Assembly: GCA_937960415.1 (NCBI GenBank)
Contig: CALGPK010000028.1
Coordinates: forward strand, 1-37,267
DNA from: an uncultured Bacteroidales bacterium
GTDB taxonomy: Bacteria > Bacteroidota > Bacteroidia > Bacteroidales > GWA2-32-17
Length of the DNA stretch: 37,267 nt
Reading direction: 5' to 3'
Positions 24,255 to 34,412 of this stretch are shown here, piece by piece. A program made the translations under genes and the position numbers. The first letter of the stretch is position 1, and every line of letters starts with the position of its first letter. Below the pieces are notes generated by a model that saw only the letters and a program-made list of their open reading frames with translations, was not told the DNA's origin and did not search any database.

Positions 24255-25136
24255 ATGAAGCCTATGAAAAAAATGTTACTTTTATTAGCAATTTATGTAG
24301 TGGTTGTGAATATGTCATTTGCACAACCAGCTATTCCAAATGGTGGGTTCGAAAACTGGACCGATACCATTACACCTCAAAACTGGTCGACAACTAATTT
24401 AAGTTTAGGATTTTTTACTTATGCTGGTGTAACCAGAACAACCGACAAATACACCGGGACCTATGCCATGAAATTAAGAACCATCAGCATTCCTTTATTA
24501 GGGATGTTGCCAGGTGCTGCTACAACAGGTAATTTAGATTTAATGGGTGGAACGGGTATAACTGGTGGCGTTCCTACCGGTGGAGTAAAACCTATTGCCT
24601 TTTCAGGAGCTTTTAAATATAATAGTGTCAATGGTGATACTATGGTAATATTTGCTATTTTTACACGTTGGAATGGTACAACACGCGATACTCTGGGATA
24701 TTCTGGTGTTTCCACCAATCAAACAGTATCCAACTATACTACTTTTAATCAACCTGTACAATACGATATCCCCAATCAAGTACCCGATACGTTTAATATC
24801 ATAATAGCTTCTTCGGCAGGTTATACGCCTCAGGAAAACTCTACTTTATATGTAGATAACTTAAGTTTTACCGCTTCAAATGGTGAAGTAATTCCATTAA
24901 ACGCATTCATACAAAAGGTTTATCCCAACCCCTCCAATGGTAAATTTACCGTTTTATTGGGAGACGAAGAAAACTATCAAATTCGTGTTTACAACTTGTT
25001 AGGCCAGATTGTTTGGGAAGTTTCCGATGTATTTATGCAAGCCGAGATAAATCTTGAAGGAATGCCTAAAGGTATTTACATAGTAGAAACAGATAATGGA
25101 CAGATTAGAAACACATATCGAGTAACTATTGAATAA
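24255..25136 (+). CDS. Secreted T9SS type A cargo protein with jelly-roll-like domain
   Basis: Exported by the type IX system; the ligand is unknown. The 293 residues have a signal peptide (MKPMKKMLLLLAIYVVVVNMSFA; a start at the second Met, 24264, is equally possible). The mature part starts with NGGFENWTDTITPQNW and is beta-rich, like the carbohydrate-binding jelly-roll domains often seen after such a start. It closes with YVDNLSF. The last 75 residues form a T9SS type A sorting domain: YPNPSNGKFTV, IRVYNLLGQIVWE and MPKGIYIVE. It is monocistronic between a consensus promoter and a strong terminator. Confidence 0.87.
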   Translation: MKPMKKMLLLLAIYVVVVNMSFAQPAIPNGGFENWTDTITPQNWSTTNLSLGFFTYAGVTRTTDKYTGTYAMKLRTISIPLLGMLPGAATTGNLDLMGGTGITGGVPTGGVKPIAFSGAFKYNSVNGDTMVIFAIFTRWNGTTRDTLGYSGVSTNQTVSNYTTFNQPVQYDIPNQVPDTFNIIIASSAGYTPQENSTLYVDNLSFTASNGEVIPLNAFIQKVYPNPSNGKFTVLLGDEENYQIRVYNLLGQIVWEVSDVFMQAEINLEGMPKGIYIVETDNGQIRNTYRVTIE

Positions 25137-25166
25137 TCGAAATAATAAACTTAAAACTTAGTACAT

Positions 25167-25200
25167 GAGGCTGCAACGTAAGCAGCCTCTTTTGTTTTTT
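25167..25200 (+). terminator. Rho-independent terminator of the T9SS cargo gene
   Basis: Perfect 8-bp stem GAGGCTGC (25167-25174) / GCAGCCTC (25182-25189), 7-nt loop, followed by TTTTGTTTTTT. It lies 30 bp after the stop codon. Confidence 0.9.
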
Positions 25201-25288
25201 AACCAAAAATATTTATCTATTGCATAAATGAGATAAATGTGCAAGTGAAAAACAGGTTTGTTTGGAAATAAAAAAATATATATATTTA

Positions 25289-25296
25289 CACCTTTG
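25289..25296 (+). promoter_or_regulatory. Probable -7 element for the receptor/exoprotein/PorV cluster
   Basis: CACCTTTG differs from TAnnTTTG only at its first base and lies 57 bp before the receptor ATG, downstream of the previous terminator. No TTG is seen at ideal spacing. Confidence 0.35.
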
Positions 25297-25353
25297 TTAA
25301 AAGCTGTTAATTTTAAGTTAAACAAATGTTAATTAAGTAATAATAAGAATGTT

Positions 25354-28300
25354 ATGTTTCGAAGGTTGTTTCTATTTTTAACCGGATCATTATGGTCGGT
25401 AATGGTGTTTGCCCAATCTGGGACATTACAAGGTAAAGTTATTGATGCAACCACAGGCGAAGCCATAGCCTTTGCCAATGTGGCTGTCGAGCTCAATGGG
25501 CAGATTATAACGGGAGGTATGACCGATTTCGACGGAAAATATGTTATTAAACCAATTCCTGCCGGTACATACGATGTTAAAGCATCTTATGTGGGCTATC
25601 ATCCACTTCAGTATAAGGGTGTAAAAATTATGGCGGGAAAAATTACTTTTCAAGACTTTAGAATAAGTCCGGCCATACAACAACTTCAAGAAGTAGAAGT
25701 GAAGGAATACAAGATACCTTTGATTAGTAAAGACCAGACACAGTCAGGCGGTAGTGTTACCGACAAAGAAATTGCTAAAATGCCAGGTCGTTCGGCCGAG
25801 GCAGTAGCAACAACCATTGGTGGAGTTTATAGTGAGCGTGGTGAAGTTGGTAGTATTCGTGGTGCACGTGCCGAAGCTACCGTTTACATCATCGACGGTG
25901 TGAAGGTTAGAGGAACTACTGCTCTACCAAAATCAGCAACCGCACAGGTCGATGTTATTATGGGAGGTATCCCCGCTAAGTACGGAGACGTTACAGGTGG
26001 CATCATCAGTGTTACTACAAAAGAACCATCCAGAGAAACTCATGGAGCCGTAGAGCTTTCTACTTCTAAGTTTCTCGATCCGTATGGCTATTATTTGGCA
26101 GAAGGCATGATTACCGGACCCCTCTTTTCGAAGAAAACGATCGATCCTTACGATTCAACCAAAACAAAGAAAACCGTAAAAGCCGGTTATTTCTTAACAG
26201 CATCGTATAATTATACAAAAGACGAATCACCTTCGGTTATCGGTTTCTGGAAAGCCAAAGATGAAGTAGTAGAACAAATACTTCAAAATCCATACAGAAC
26301 AAACGAATCAGGCTTTGGTACTTTGCTTAATGCAGAATATTTAAGAAGCGAAAACTTCGAAAAAATTAAAGCCCGCGAAAATGTAGGATCAAAGCAAATG
26401 ATGTTGCAAGGAAAGGTCGATTACAAATTAACAAGAAATGTGAATTTAACAGCCGGTGTAACATTCGATTATCAAAAAAATCGTTTATTTAATTATGCCA
26501 ATACATTATTTAATAGTAATAATAATGGAGAATTAATTGCTAATACGTTTAGAGGCTTTTTAAGGTTAACACAAAAATTCCAAAGTGCCGACGAGAAAGA
26601 AAATGCAACTGCACTTATTAAAAATGCTTATTATCAAATACAGCTCGATTACAGCATGTACAATCAAATTACTCAAGACCCAAGACATAAAGACGATTTA
26701 TTTAAATATGGTTATGTAGGTAAATTTCAAACTACCAAAGTTCGTTCTTATTCATGGACCGATACTATTCAGGGCTTACCCAACGGAGCTTTTGTTCATG
26801 ATGGTTTTAGAGATGTTCGATATTCATTCACACCATCCGATATAAATCCAGATCTTGCTGCTTACACCAGTTACTATTATTCATTGTATGATCCCAACAG
26901 TTTTATGTATTCTAATTCTGTATTGGTAGAAGCAGGTGGTGGTTTGTTAAACGGACAATCTCCACGTGCTGTTTATCAGCTATTCAATTCTCCGGGCACA
27001 CCTTATAATAATTATTCAAAATTAGATCAAATGCAATATCGTATATCTGCTAATGGTTCGGCCGACGTAAAAGATCACGAAATTTCAATTGGTTTTGAAT
27101 TTGAACAACGAAACGACCGATATTTTGCTGTAAATCCAATGGCTTTGTGGACATTTGGTCGTGCATATACCAATGCTCACATATTAGAGCTAGATAAAGC
27201 TAACCCACATTTTGTTTACGATCAGTATGGCGTTTTCCAGGATACCATTTGGTACGACCGCTTGTATAGTGCATCTACTCAATATCAGTTCGACTATAAA
27301 CTCCGTCAGGCTTTAGGAATACCTGTAGATAGCCGTGAATGGATTGATTTTGATTCATACGATCCATCATTATTTAAAATAGACTTCTTTAGTCCCGATG
27401 AATTGTTAAATAACGGACGTTCACTGGTAACTTATTATGGATTTAATGCACATGGTAAAAAACTTTCGGGCAAACCTACTTTAAATGACTTCTTTACGAA
27501 AAAAGATGAATTTGGTCGTTACACTCGCGAGATTGCACCATTCCAACCCATTTACTGGGCAGCTTACGTTCAGGATAAATTTGCTTTTCAAGATCTTATT
27601 TTCAATGTGGGCGTTCGCATCGACCGTTTTGATGCTAACCAAATGGTATTAAAAGATCCCTTCTCACTTTATGAAACCAAAAAATTGAGCGAAGTTCCGG
27701 GTTCATTAAATATTCAAAATGGTGGAGTACACCCCGGAAATTTACCTCCTGATGCTGTTGTATATGCCGACGACGTTGCTAATCCAAACAAAATCACAGG
27801 TTATAGAGTTGGTACCGATCCGCAAGATGTTAAGTGGTTTAATGCTTATGGTACTCAAATAAATGACCCCTCGTTAATTTCCGGGCCCAGTGGTATGGCT
27901 CCTATTTTGGTTGATCCTCAAGGCGGCGTTAACGTAAAAGCTTTTAAAGATTATGAACCTCAAATCAATGTAATGCCTCGTGTTGCATTTTCATTCCCCA
28001 TATCCGATGTTGCATTGTTTTTTGCTCACTACGATATTTTAACCAAACGTCCCAGTGGATATTTGCGTTTAAATCCAATCGAATATCTCTACATCATCAA
28101 TCAGGCTAATGATGCAATTAATAATCCCGCTTTAAAAACTGAAAAAACTATTGACTATGAATTGGGCTTCCAACAAAAACTTACTAATACATCTTCGCTT
28201 AAGATTTCTGCATTCTATCGCGAAATGCGCGATATGATTCAGATTCAATATATATATGGTGCATACCCTGTTAAATACATGACTTATACCAACATCGATT

Positions 28301-28995
28301 TTGGAACAGTTAAGGGATTAACCATCGGTTATGATTTGCGTAGAACAGGAAATGTAACACTTCGTTTAAATTATACCTTACAATTTGCCAATGGTACAGG
28401 TTCGAATGCCGAAACCAGCAAGGCTCTTATTCAAACAGGACAACCCAACCTTCGTACTACCATACCTCTTGATTTCGACCAGCGTCATGCTATTGTTGGT
28501 AATATCGACTATCGTTTTGCAAGCGGGCCTGCATATAACGGGCCAAAGTGGTTTGGGAAAGACATTTTTCAAAATACCGGTGCTAACTTTACCATTAACT
28601 ATGGAACGGGAAGCCCGTACAGTAAACGCGATATTAACACCAATTACCTGATAGGTTCTATAAATGGAGCTCGTAAACCATCTCGCTTTACCATCAATGC
28701 TCGTTTCGATAGAGATATTGAGCTAAAATATGGAGAAGAAAAAAATAAAACAGCTTATTTGAATGTTTATCTAGAAATAAACAATTTACTTAACAATAAA
28801 GCCATCCTAAATGTTTACGAAACAACCGGTAATCCAGACGATAATGGTTATCTAACCAACGCAAAGAATCAAACACAAATCAATCAACAGAACGATCCCA
28901 CAGCTTATCGAAACTATTACCGTATGTACATCAATTATCCCTACAATTATTCGTTTGCGCGCACGATACGTTTAGGAGTAATGTTTAACTTTTAA
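25354..28995 (+). CDS. TonB-dependent receptor with carboxypeptidase-like regulatory domain
   Basis: Outer-membrane receptor of 1213 residues, driven by TonB; substrate unknown. A signal peptide (MFRRLFLFLTGSLWSVMVFAQ) precedes a carboxypeptidase D regulatory-like beta-sandwich (about 22-106: GKVIDATTGEAIAFANV, DFDGKYVIKPIPAGTYDVKASYVGY), a plug domain (about 125-225, with VYIIDGVKVRG and YGDVTGGIISVTTKEPS) and a long barrel ending GVMFNF. It lacks an adjacent SusD, so it is not a standard glycan-uptake pair. The large exoprotein gene follows after 22 bp and then a PorV-like gene, which suggests a functional unit in the outer membrane. Confidence 0.9.
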   Translation: MFRRLFLFLTGSLWSVMVFAQSGTLQGKVIDATTGEAIAFANVAVELNGQIITGGMTDFDGKYVIKPIPAGTYDVKASYVGYHPLQYKGVKIMAGKITFQDFRISPAIQQLQEVEVKEYKIPLISKDQTQSGGSVTDKEIAKMPGRSAEAVATTIGGVYSERGEVGSIRGARAEATVYIIDGVKVRGTTALPKSATAQVDVIMGGIPAKYGDVTGGIISVTTKEPSRETHGAVELSTSKFLDPYGYYLAEGMITGPLFSKKTIDPYDSTKTKKTVKAGYFLTASYNYTKDESPSVIGFWKAKDEVVEQILQNPYRTNESGFGTLLNAEYLRSENFEKIKARENVGSKQMMLQGKVDYKLTRNVNLTAGVTFDYQKNRLFNYANTLFNSNNNGELIANTFRGFLRLTQKFQSADEKENATALIKNAYYQIQLDYSMYNQITQDPRHKDDLFKYGYVGKFQTTKVRSYSWTDTIQGLPNGAFVHDGFRDVRYSFTPSDINPDLAAYTSYYYSLYDPNSFMYSNSVLVEAGGGLLNGQSPRAVYQLFNSPGTPYNNYSKLDQMQYRISANGSADVKDHEISIGFEFEQRNDRYFAVNPMALWTFGRAYTNAHILELDKANPHFVYDQYGVFQDTIWYDRLYSASTQYQFDYKLRQALGIPVDSREWIDFDSYDPSLFKIDFFSPDELLNNGRSLVTYYGFNAHGKKLSGKPTLNDFFTKKDEFGRYTREIAPFQPIYWAAYVQDKFAFQDLIFNVGVRIDRFDANQMVLKDPFSLYETKKLSEVPGSLNIQNGGVHPGNLPPDAVVYADDVANPNKITGYRVGTDPQDVKWFNAYGTQINDPSLISGPSGMAPILVDPQGGVNVKAFKDYEPQINVMPRVAFSFPISDVALFFAHYDILTKRPSGYLRLNPIEYLYIINQANDAINNPALKTEKTIDYELGFQQKLTNTSSLKISAFYREMRDMIQIQYIYGAYPVKYMTYTNIDFGTVKGLTIGYDLRRTGNVTLRLNYTLQFANGTGSNAETSKALIQTGQPNLRTTIPLDFDQRHAIVGNIDYRFASGPAYNGPKWFGKDIFQNTGANFTINYGTGSPYSKRDINTNYLIGSINGARKPSRFTINARFDRDIELKYGEEKNKTAYLNVYLEINNLLNNKAILNVYETTGNPDDNGYLTNAKNQTQINQQNDPTAYRNYYRMYINYPYNYSFARTIRLGVMFNF

Positions 28996-29017
28996 CGAGT
29001 AAAAGGAATATAGATAT

Positions 29018-32000
29018 ATGAAAACATTCGTAAATATTTCATTAATGTTATGTGCATGGGTACTATTTTCTACGCAATCCTATGCTTACAAAAATTTAGA
29101 AGAGAAAAAGAAAGAAGCTAAAAATCGAGAAAAGTCATCTTTTTCGGGATGTGTAACACCATCGGCTGCTACTATATTCGATTATAACAATGTACGAGCC
29201 TTAATTTTCACAGGCGGAGATATGTGGTGGGATTTACAGTCGAACCCGTTTTACGAAATCCCAAAAGGTAGCGGAAAACATGCTTTATTTGCAGGAGCAA
29301 TCTGGATTGGAGGTACCGATGTTAATAACCAGCTTAGAGTTTGTGCCGCACGTTACAGACAAGGGCAAGATTATTACACTGGTCCATTAAAAGCTTATGG
29401 CAACGACCGCGGTAATACCACTGCCGAAATGTGTACTAAATACGACAGACATTTTCCTATATCAAAATTCGAAGTTGAAACGTTCCGTAGTTGGTACCGT
29501 GCTGTAAGAGATAATAATGTTGAATTATTAAATACGGTATTTGCTAATTATACTATTCCAGACAATATTAAAAACTGGCCTGCTATAAATCCCGAACCAG
29601 ATTATTCATACTTTTTAGCTCCATTCTGGGATGAAAATCAAGATGGATTTTATAATCCCGATGACGGCGACTATCCTTTCTACGATCTCGATAAAATTGT
29701 ACCTTGCGGTACCACTCCGGATAAACGACGCCCACGTTTGTATGGTGATAAAACTATATGGTGGGTATATAACGACAGAGGAAACATTCATACCGAATCC
29801 GATGGTGCTTCTATAGGTATGGAAATTCAAGCACAATACTTTGCATTCGCTACTAACGACGAATTAAACAATATGACATTTGGTAATTATGCACTAATCA
29901 ATCGTTCTACTTATACACTTCAAGAATGTTATTTCGGTGTTTGGACCGATGCAGACATGGGCGATCCATACGATGACTATGTAGGTACCGATGTTAACAG
30001 AGGTTTGGGTTATTTATATAATGGTGATGCTAGCGATGGCGATGGCAATGGTAATTCTTACGGGACACAACCACCTGCTGTAGGTGTAGATTTCTTCGAA
30101 GGACCTTATCAAGATCCAGATGGAAAAGACAATCTATCAAATTGGGTAATTAATCCAGCCACTGGCGAAAGAACCTTAGTATGTGACAGAGCACCTATAT
30201 CCGAAGGTAGTATTAATGGGTTGAATTTTGAAGATGGAATCATTGACGATGAACGTTGGGGAATGAGACGATTTTTATACTTCAATAATGGAGGTTGTGC
30301 TCAGTGCGACCCTCAAACTGCAGTTGAATATTATCGTTATTTAAGAGGTTATTGGAAAGATGGTACAAGAATGACATTTGGTGGCAATGGTTATGGTGGT
30401 GGTGTTTTTGCCGATTTTATGTTCCCCGACGATTCTGACCCCTGCGCATGGGGAACGAACGGTATTCAGCAACCCGTACCACCCTACTGGAACGAAATAA
30501 ATGCAGGCAATACACCTTATGATAGGCGTTTTGTTCAGTCGGCAGGACCTTTCACCCTATTACCCGGTGCTACCAACGACATTACCGTAGGTATAGTCTG
30601 GGCACGTGCTAATAGCGGTGGACCCTGGGGGTCAGTATTAGAATTAAAACGTGCTGACGATAAAGCTCAACGATTATTCGAAGTATGTTTTAAACTGGTT
30701 GACGGACCACATGCTCCCGAATTGAAAATTATTGAATTGGATCAAGAACTTATTTTCCACATTTACAACTATAAAGGTTCCAACAATTATCAAAACAAGC
30801 CTGGTGATTATGAAGAAGTTGATCCATTTATCGTTTGTCCTAATAGCATACCTAATTGTGATGTAAAATACCGCTTCCAGGGATATCAAGTATTCCAGTT
30901 GAAAGATCAATCGTGTAACGTTAATGATATTGGTAATGACGACAAAGCACGTCTTGTTTTTCAATGCGACATTAAAGATAGTGTTGCCAGAATTGTTAAT
31001 TTTGTTTACGACAATCAAATTGGTTATGCTGTACCTAAAGTAATGGTAAACGGCGCCGATGCAGGTATTTCTCATACATTTCGCTTGACAGACGATGCTT
31101 TTGCTACTGGAGATAAACGATTGGTTAACCATAAAACATACTACTACGTGGCTATTGCTTATGCTTACAACAACTACAAGAAATACGATCCACTTGACCC
31201 AAATGCATTGGATGGTCAAAAGATGCCCTACTTAGCAAGCCGTATGGGATATGGTGGAGGAGCCATTAGAGTTTACTCGGCAATGCCACACAAGAGCGAT
31301 CCTGCTAACAACGGAACTATTTTAAATTCTGCTTATGGCTATGGACCCAAAATTACACAGTTAGATGGACATGGTAATGGTAATAATCCGTTGCGTTTAA
31401 CCAAAGCAACTATCGACGCAATATTAAACGCCGGAACGGAAAAAGTATCCAGTGTTGAATATGAAAACAATTACGGACCTATTCAGGTTAAAGTAGTTGA
31501 CCCGTTAAATGTTCAACCATACGATTTTATGTTGAAGTTTATACCAGATACGAATGTAAACTCTTCTTCATATTACATCAACGAAAGTAAATGGATGTTA
31601 GTTAAAACCACCGATACAAAACCGGGCGATACTGTTTATTCAGAATCATCTATCAAAGTTCAAAACGAACAACTCATACCCAAGTGGGGAATTTCGATTA
31701 CTATTACACAGGTTCCCTGGCCATTAAAAGACGATAAAAATGCTTATCAGAATGGATATTTGTCTAGCTCTATTGTTTTCGAAGACCCCAAAAAACAATG
31801 GCTTACATTTATTCAAGATCAAGATGGTTGCGATTTCCCAAACTGGATACGCAGTGGAAATCAAAAAAGCCAGGACGATGCTAATTGTAACGACTTTACA
31901 TCTGTTACTATCGATAAGCAACAATATTTTGAGAAAATTGTTGATGGTAAATGGGCACCATATTCCATGGCAATGATGGACAGAAAAGCTACAGCGGGAG

Positions 32001-33214
32001 GACCTGCTCATTATAAAGGAATTCAGTTTTATAGAAGAATAGATGCACAGCTTGCAACCGAAAAAAAACGCTTAACCAGTGTATTGATTGTAATTACAAA
32101 AGATAAAACTAAGTGGTCTCGTTGTCCGGTAATAGAAATGGCCGATCTTGATTTAGAATCGGGCTTTGTTGCTGGTTTGGGCGAAACCAATACTAAAAAA
32201 TACGAACTAAGACGCGCTAAATCGGTTGACAAGAACGGGCGGAACGACAATCTCGGTAGTAGCACCGATCCAACTAAGTCGAATTATATTTCCGACTACG
32301 GCATGGGTTGGTTCCCGGGTTATGCTATCGATATGACCACCGGAGAACGCTTGAATATAGCATTTGGCGAAAATTCGCGATGGGGTAATCAGAATGGTAG
32401 AGATATGATATGGAACCCAACATCTGAATATGCCGATAACGTATATTTTATGTCTGGCGGGCAAAATGGTAATTTATACATCGGTGGTCAGCATGTAATT
32501 TATGTATTCGGACATAACGACCGTCCATCGAACCTGAATACGTTTAAAGATTCGATGCCTGCATACGACGAAGGAAGATATATTGTTAGACGTTTAAAAG
32601 AACTCGAAAGCCTTACAGGTAGTACATACGAAACGCGTATGTCGTTTATGTGGGCTAATGCTATGTGGGTATCGATACCTATGTTGAGTCCTCTGCTTAC
32701 AAAGCCCACAAATGTAACCGATCCTTACTGGTTTATTCAAACCGATGTCAAAATCGAAATTAATATAGGCAACCCATATCAGGTTCGTAGTCAGGAACTG
32801 ATGCTACCTAACGCTCCGAACCAGGGCTTCCCAATGTACACATTTAGCTTGAAAGAAGTTGCTCCCATTAAAAATGATTTATCAACCGCAAAAGAAGCCC
32901 TCGACTTAATCAGAGTTGTTCCCAATCCATACTATGGCTATAGTGGATACGAGCGTTCGCAATTAGAAAATAAAGTTAGAATTACCAACTTACCACAAAA
33001 ATGTACTATAAGTATTTACAATGTTAACGGTACATTAATCCGACGCTTTAAAAAAGATAATACTGTATCATATCAGGATTGGGATTTAAAGAATGAATAC
33101 GGTATAACAATAGCCAGTGGTGTTTATATAATACATATTGATGCACCTGGTATTGGCGAAAAGGTAATTAAGTGGTTTGGCTCGTTGAGACCAATAGATT
33201 TGAATAATTTCTAA
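29018..33214 (+). CDS. Large secreted protein with calcium-type Asp loops and T9SS-like C-terminus
   Basis: Function unknown. The 1398 residues start with a signal peptide (MKTFVNISLMLCAWVLFSTQSYA). The N-terminal half has Asp-rich loops like thrombospondin-3/dockerin calcium sites: DENQDGFYNPDDGDYPFYD (near 207) and DASDGDGNGNS (near 340), and a recognisable conserved block (IWWVYNDRGNIHTES ... GMEIQAQYFAFATNDELNNMTF) seen in other Bacteroidota exoproteins. The final 100 residues contain VVPNPYYGYSGYE, VRITNLPQKCTISIYNVNG, GVYIIHIDAPG and end KWFGSLRPIDLNNF: a sorting-domain-like sandwich related to T9SS type A but with its own ending. It lies between the receptor and the PorV-like gene, whose possible first ATG overlaps its stop (TAATG). 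Confidence 0.85.
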   Translation: MKTFVNISLMLCAWVLFSTQSYAYKNLEEKKKEAKNREKSSFSGCVTPSAATIFDYNNVRALIFTGGDMWWDLQSNPFYEIPKGSGKHALFAGAIWIGGTDVNNQLRVCAARYRQGQDYYTGPLKAYGNDRGNTTAEMCTKYDRHFPISKFEVETFRSWYRAVRDNNVELLNTVFANYTIPDNIKNWPAINPEPDYSYFLAPFWDENQDGFYNPDDGDYPFYDLDKIVPCGTTPDKRRPRLYGDKTIWWVYNDRGNIHTESDGASIGMEIQAQYFAFATNDELNNMTFGNYALINRSTYTLQECYFGVWTDADMGDPYDDYVGTDVNRGLGYLYNGDASDGDGNGNSYGTQPPAVGVDFFEGPYQDPDGKDNLSNWVINPATGERTLVCDRAPISEGSINGLNFEDGIIDDERWGMRRFLYFNNGGCAQCDPQTAVEYYRYLRGYWKDGTRMTFGGNGYGGGVFADFMFPDDSDPCAWGTNGIQQPVPPYWNEINAGNTPYDRRFVQSAGPFTLLPGATNDITVGIVWARANSGGPWGSVLELKRADDKAQRLFEVCFKLVDGPHAPELKIIELDQELIFHIYNYKGSNNYQNKPGDYEEVDPFIVCPNSIPNCDVKYRFQGYQVFQLKDQSCNVNDIGNDDKARLVFQCDIKDSVARIVNFVYDNQIGYAVPKVMVNGADAGISHTFRLTDDAFATGDKRLVNHKTYYYVAIAYAYNNYKKYDPLDPNALDGQKMPYLASRMGYGGGAIRVYSAMPHKSDPANNGTILNSAYGYGPKITQLDGHGNGNNPLRLTKATIDAILNAGTEKVSSVEYENNYGPIQVKVVDPLNVQPYDFMLKFIPDTNVNSSSYYINESKWMLVKTTDTKPGDTVYSESSIKVQNEQLIPKWGISITITQVPWPLKDDKNAYQNGYLSSSIVFEDPKKQWLTFIQDQDGCDFPNWIRSGNQKSQDDANCNDFTSVTIDKQQYFEKIVDGKWAPYSMAMMDRKATAGGPAHYKGIQFYRRIDAQLATEKKRLTSVLIVITKDKTKWSRCPVIEMADLDLESGFVAGLGETNTKKYELRRAKSVDKNGRNDNLGSSTDPTKSNYISDYGMGWFPGYAIDMTTGERLNIAFGENSRWGNQNGRDMIWNPTSEYADNVYFMSGGQNGNLYIGGQHVIYVFGHNDRPSNLNTFKDSMPAYDEGRYIVRRLKELESLTGSTYETRMSFMWANAMWVSIPMLSPLLTKPTNVTDPYWFIQTDVKIEINIGNPYQVRSQELMLPNAPNQGFPMYTFSLKEVAPIKNDLSTAKEALDLIRVVPNPYYGYSGYERSQLENKVRITNLPQKCTISIYNVNGTLIRRFKKDNTVSYQDWDLKNEYGITIASGVYIIHIDAPGIGEKVIKWFGSLRPIDLNNF

Positions 33215-33240
33215 TGTTTAACGGTAAATTTTGTAATGAT

Positions 33241-34350
33241 ATGAAACGCCCCATCATTTTAGGTATAATATCCCTTAGTTTTGTGTGGATATCGTATTTA
33301 GCAAAAGCAGGAAATGAACAGCGTTCGGGTCAGGCTGGAGCCAGTGAGTTACTCATAAACCCATGGGCAAGAAGCTCAGGGTGGGGAGGAGCCAATACAG
33401 CTGGAGTTAAAGGTTTAGAGGCCTTAAATTTAAATGTCGCAGGTACTGCTTTTACCAAAAAAATGGATTTAATTTTTGCACATACAAAATGGTTGGCAGG
33501 AACAGGCATAAATATTAATGCTTTTGGATTTACACAAAGGGTAGGTGAAAGCGGAGCACTGAGCCTGGCATTTATGAACATGGATTTTGGAGAAATAGAT
33601 GTTACTACCGTCGATTTGCCCGAAGGAGGACTCGGAACATTTCATCCATCGTATAATATTATTAGCTTAGCCTATGCAAAAGAATTTTCGAATAGTATTT
33701 ACGGAGGATTAACAACAAAAATTGTCAACGAAAAATTACACGATCTTGGAGCTACTGGTGTTTGCTTCGATGCTGGCATTCAATACCTAACCGGTTTAGG
33801 CAAAAATAAACTTGGCAAAAAAATCAGAGACAATTTACACATGGGTATTTCTCTTAAAAACTGGGGACCTACTATGCGATACAGAGGCGATGGAATGTCG
33901 TTTAGAGCCAATGTGCCACCCAACGATGTTATTATGACCGTTGAATCGCGTTCGGCCGAATTTGAGCTGCCAGCTTTGATTACTATTGGCGCTATGATGG
34001 ACTTTTATTTAGGAGTGGATGTAGATACCGTTAATCAAAAACTTGATAGAACTTACAGACTTTCGGTCGCTGCTAACTTTACTTCAAATTCATTTACAAA
34101 AGATCAGTTTCATGCGGGATTGGAGTTTGCAATTAAAGAATTTATCATGATTCGTGGAGGTTTTGTTTATGAAAAAGGGTTGTTTAATTTTGATACACGA
34201 ACAACTGTATTTACCGGTCCTACTGCTGGTGTAACCATTCAGGTCCCAATGAACAAAGAAAAGGGTAGTACCATCGGTTTAGATTATTCTTATCGAGCTA
34301 CTAATCCATTTAACGGAGTACACTCGTTGGGAATAAAAGTTAGTTTGTAA
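33241..34350 (+). CDS. PorV/PorQ-family outer-membrane protein
   Basis: FadL-like barrel of the PorV/PorQ family, whose known members shuttle T9SS cargo from the translocon to the attachment complex or hold it at the surface. The chosen ATG gives 369 residues with a signal peptide MKRPIILGIISLSFVWISYLAKA. An in-frame ATG at 33214 overlaps the previous stop by one base and would add nine residues, so it remains possible. Family marks are GQAGASELLINPWARSSGWGGANTAGVKGLEALNLNVAG (about 19-57) and the barrel strands ending SLGIKVSL. Its position after a giant T9SS-like cargo suggests that it serves that protein specifically. Confidence 0.88.
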   Translation: MKRPIILGIISLSFVWISYLAKAGNEQRSGQAGASELLINPWARSSGWGGANTAGVKGLEALNLNVAGTAFTKKMDLIFAHTKWLAGTGININAFGFTQRVGESGALSLAFMNMDFGEIDVTTVDLPEGGLGTFHPSYNIISLAYAKEFSNSIYGGLTTKIVNEKLHDLGATGVCFDAGIQYLTGLGKNKLGKKIRDNLHMGISLKNWGPTMRYRGDGMSFRANVPPNDVIMTVESRSAEFELPALITIGAMMDFYLGVDVDTVNQKLDRTYRLSVAANFTSNSFTKDQFHAGLEFAIKEFIMIRGGFVYEKGLFNFDTRTTVFTGPTAGVTIQVPMNKEKGSTIGLDYSYRATNPFNGVHSLGIKVSL

Positions 34351-34362
34351 TAAAAATTTTAT

Positions 34363-34370
34363 TATATTTG
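34363..34370 (+). promoter_or_regulatory. -7 promoter element upstream of greA
   Basis: TATATTTG matches TAnnTTTG. The predicted start, near 34374, is about 7 bp before the hairpin at 34381. A TTG lies at 34345-34347 with a 15-bp spacer. Confidence 0.5.
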
Positions 34371-34380
34371 CATTAAATAT

Positions 34381-34412
34381 AGGACCTCGAGCAATCGGGG
34401 TTCTATTTTTTT
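34381..34412 (+). terminator. Hairpin with T-run before greA: terminator of the PorV gene or greA leader attenuator
   Basis: Arms AGGACCTCGA (34381-34390) and TCGGGGTTCT (34395-34404) pair with two G-U wobbles around a GCAA tetraloop (GNRA type), then A and seven T. Flanking T80/A105-type pairs extend the stem to about 12 bp. It begins 30 bp after the PorV stop but also only about 7 nt after the predicted greA start, so it may end either the upstream transcript or greA leader RNAs. Confidence 0.8.

Noticed and set aside
28385-32464. Numerous 60-180 codon frames inside the receptor and exoprotein genes
   Set aside because: They are in the other five frames of well-supported long genes and carry no recognisable motifs.
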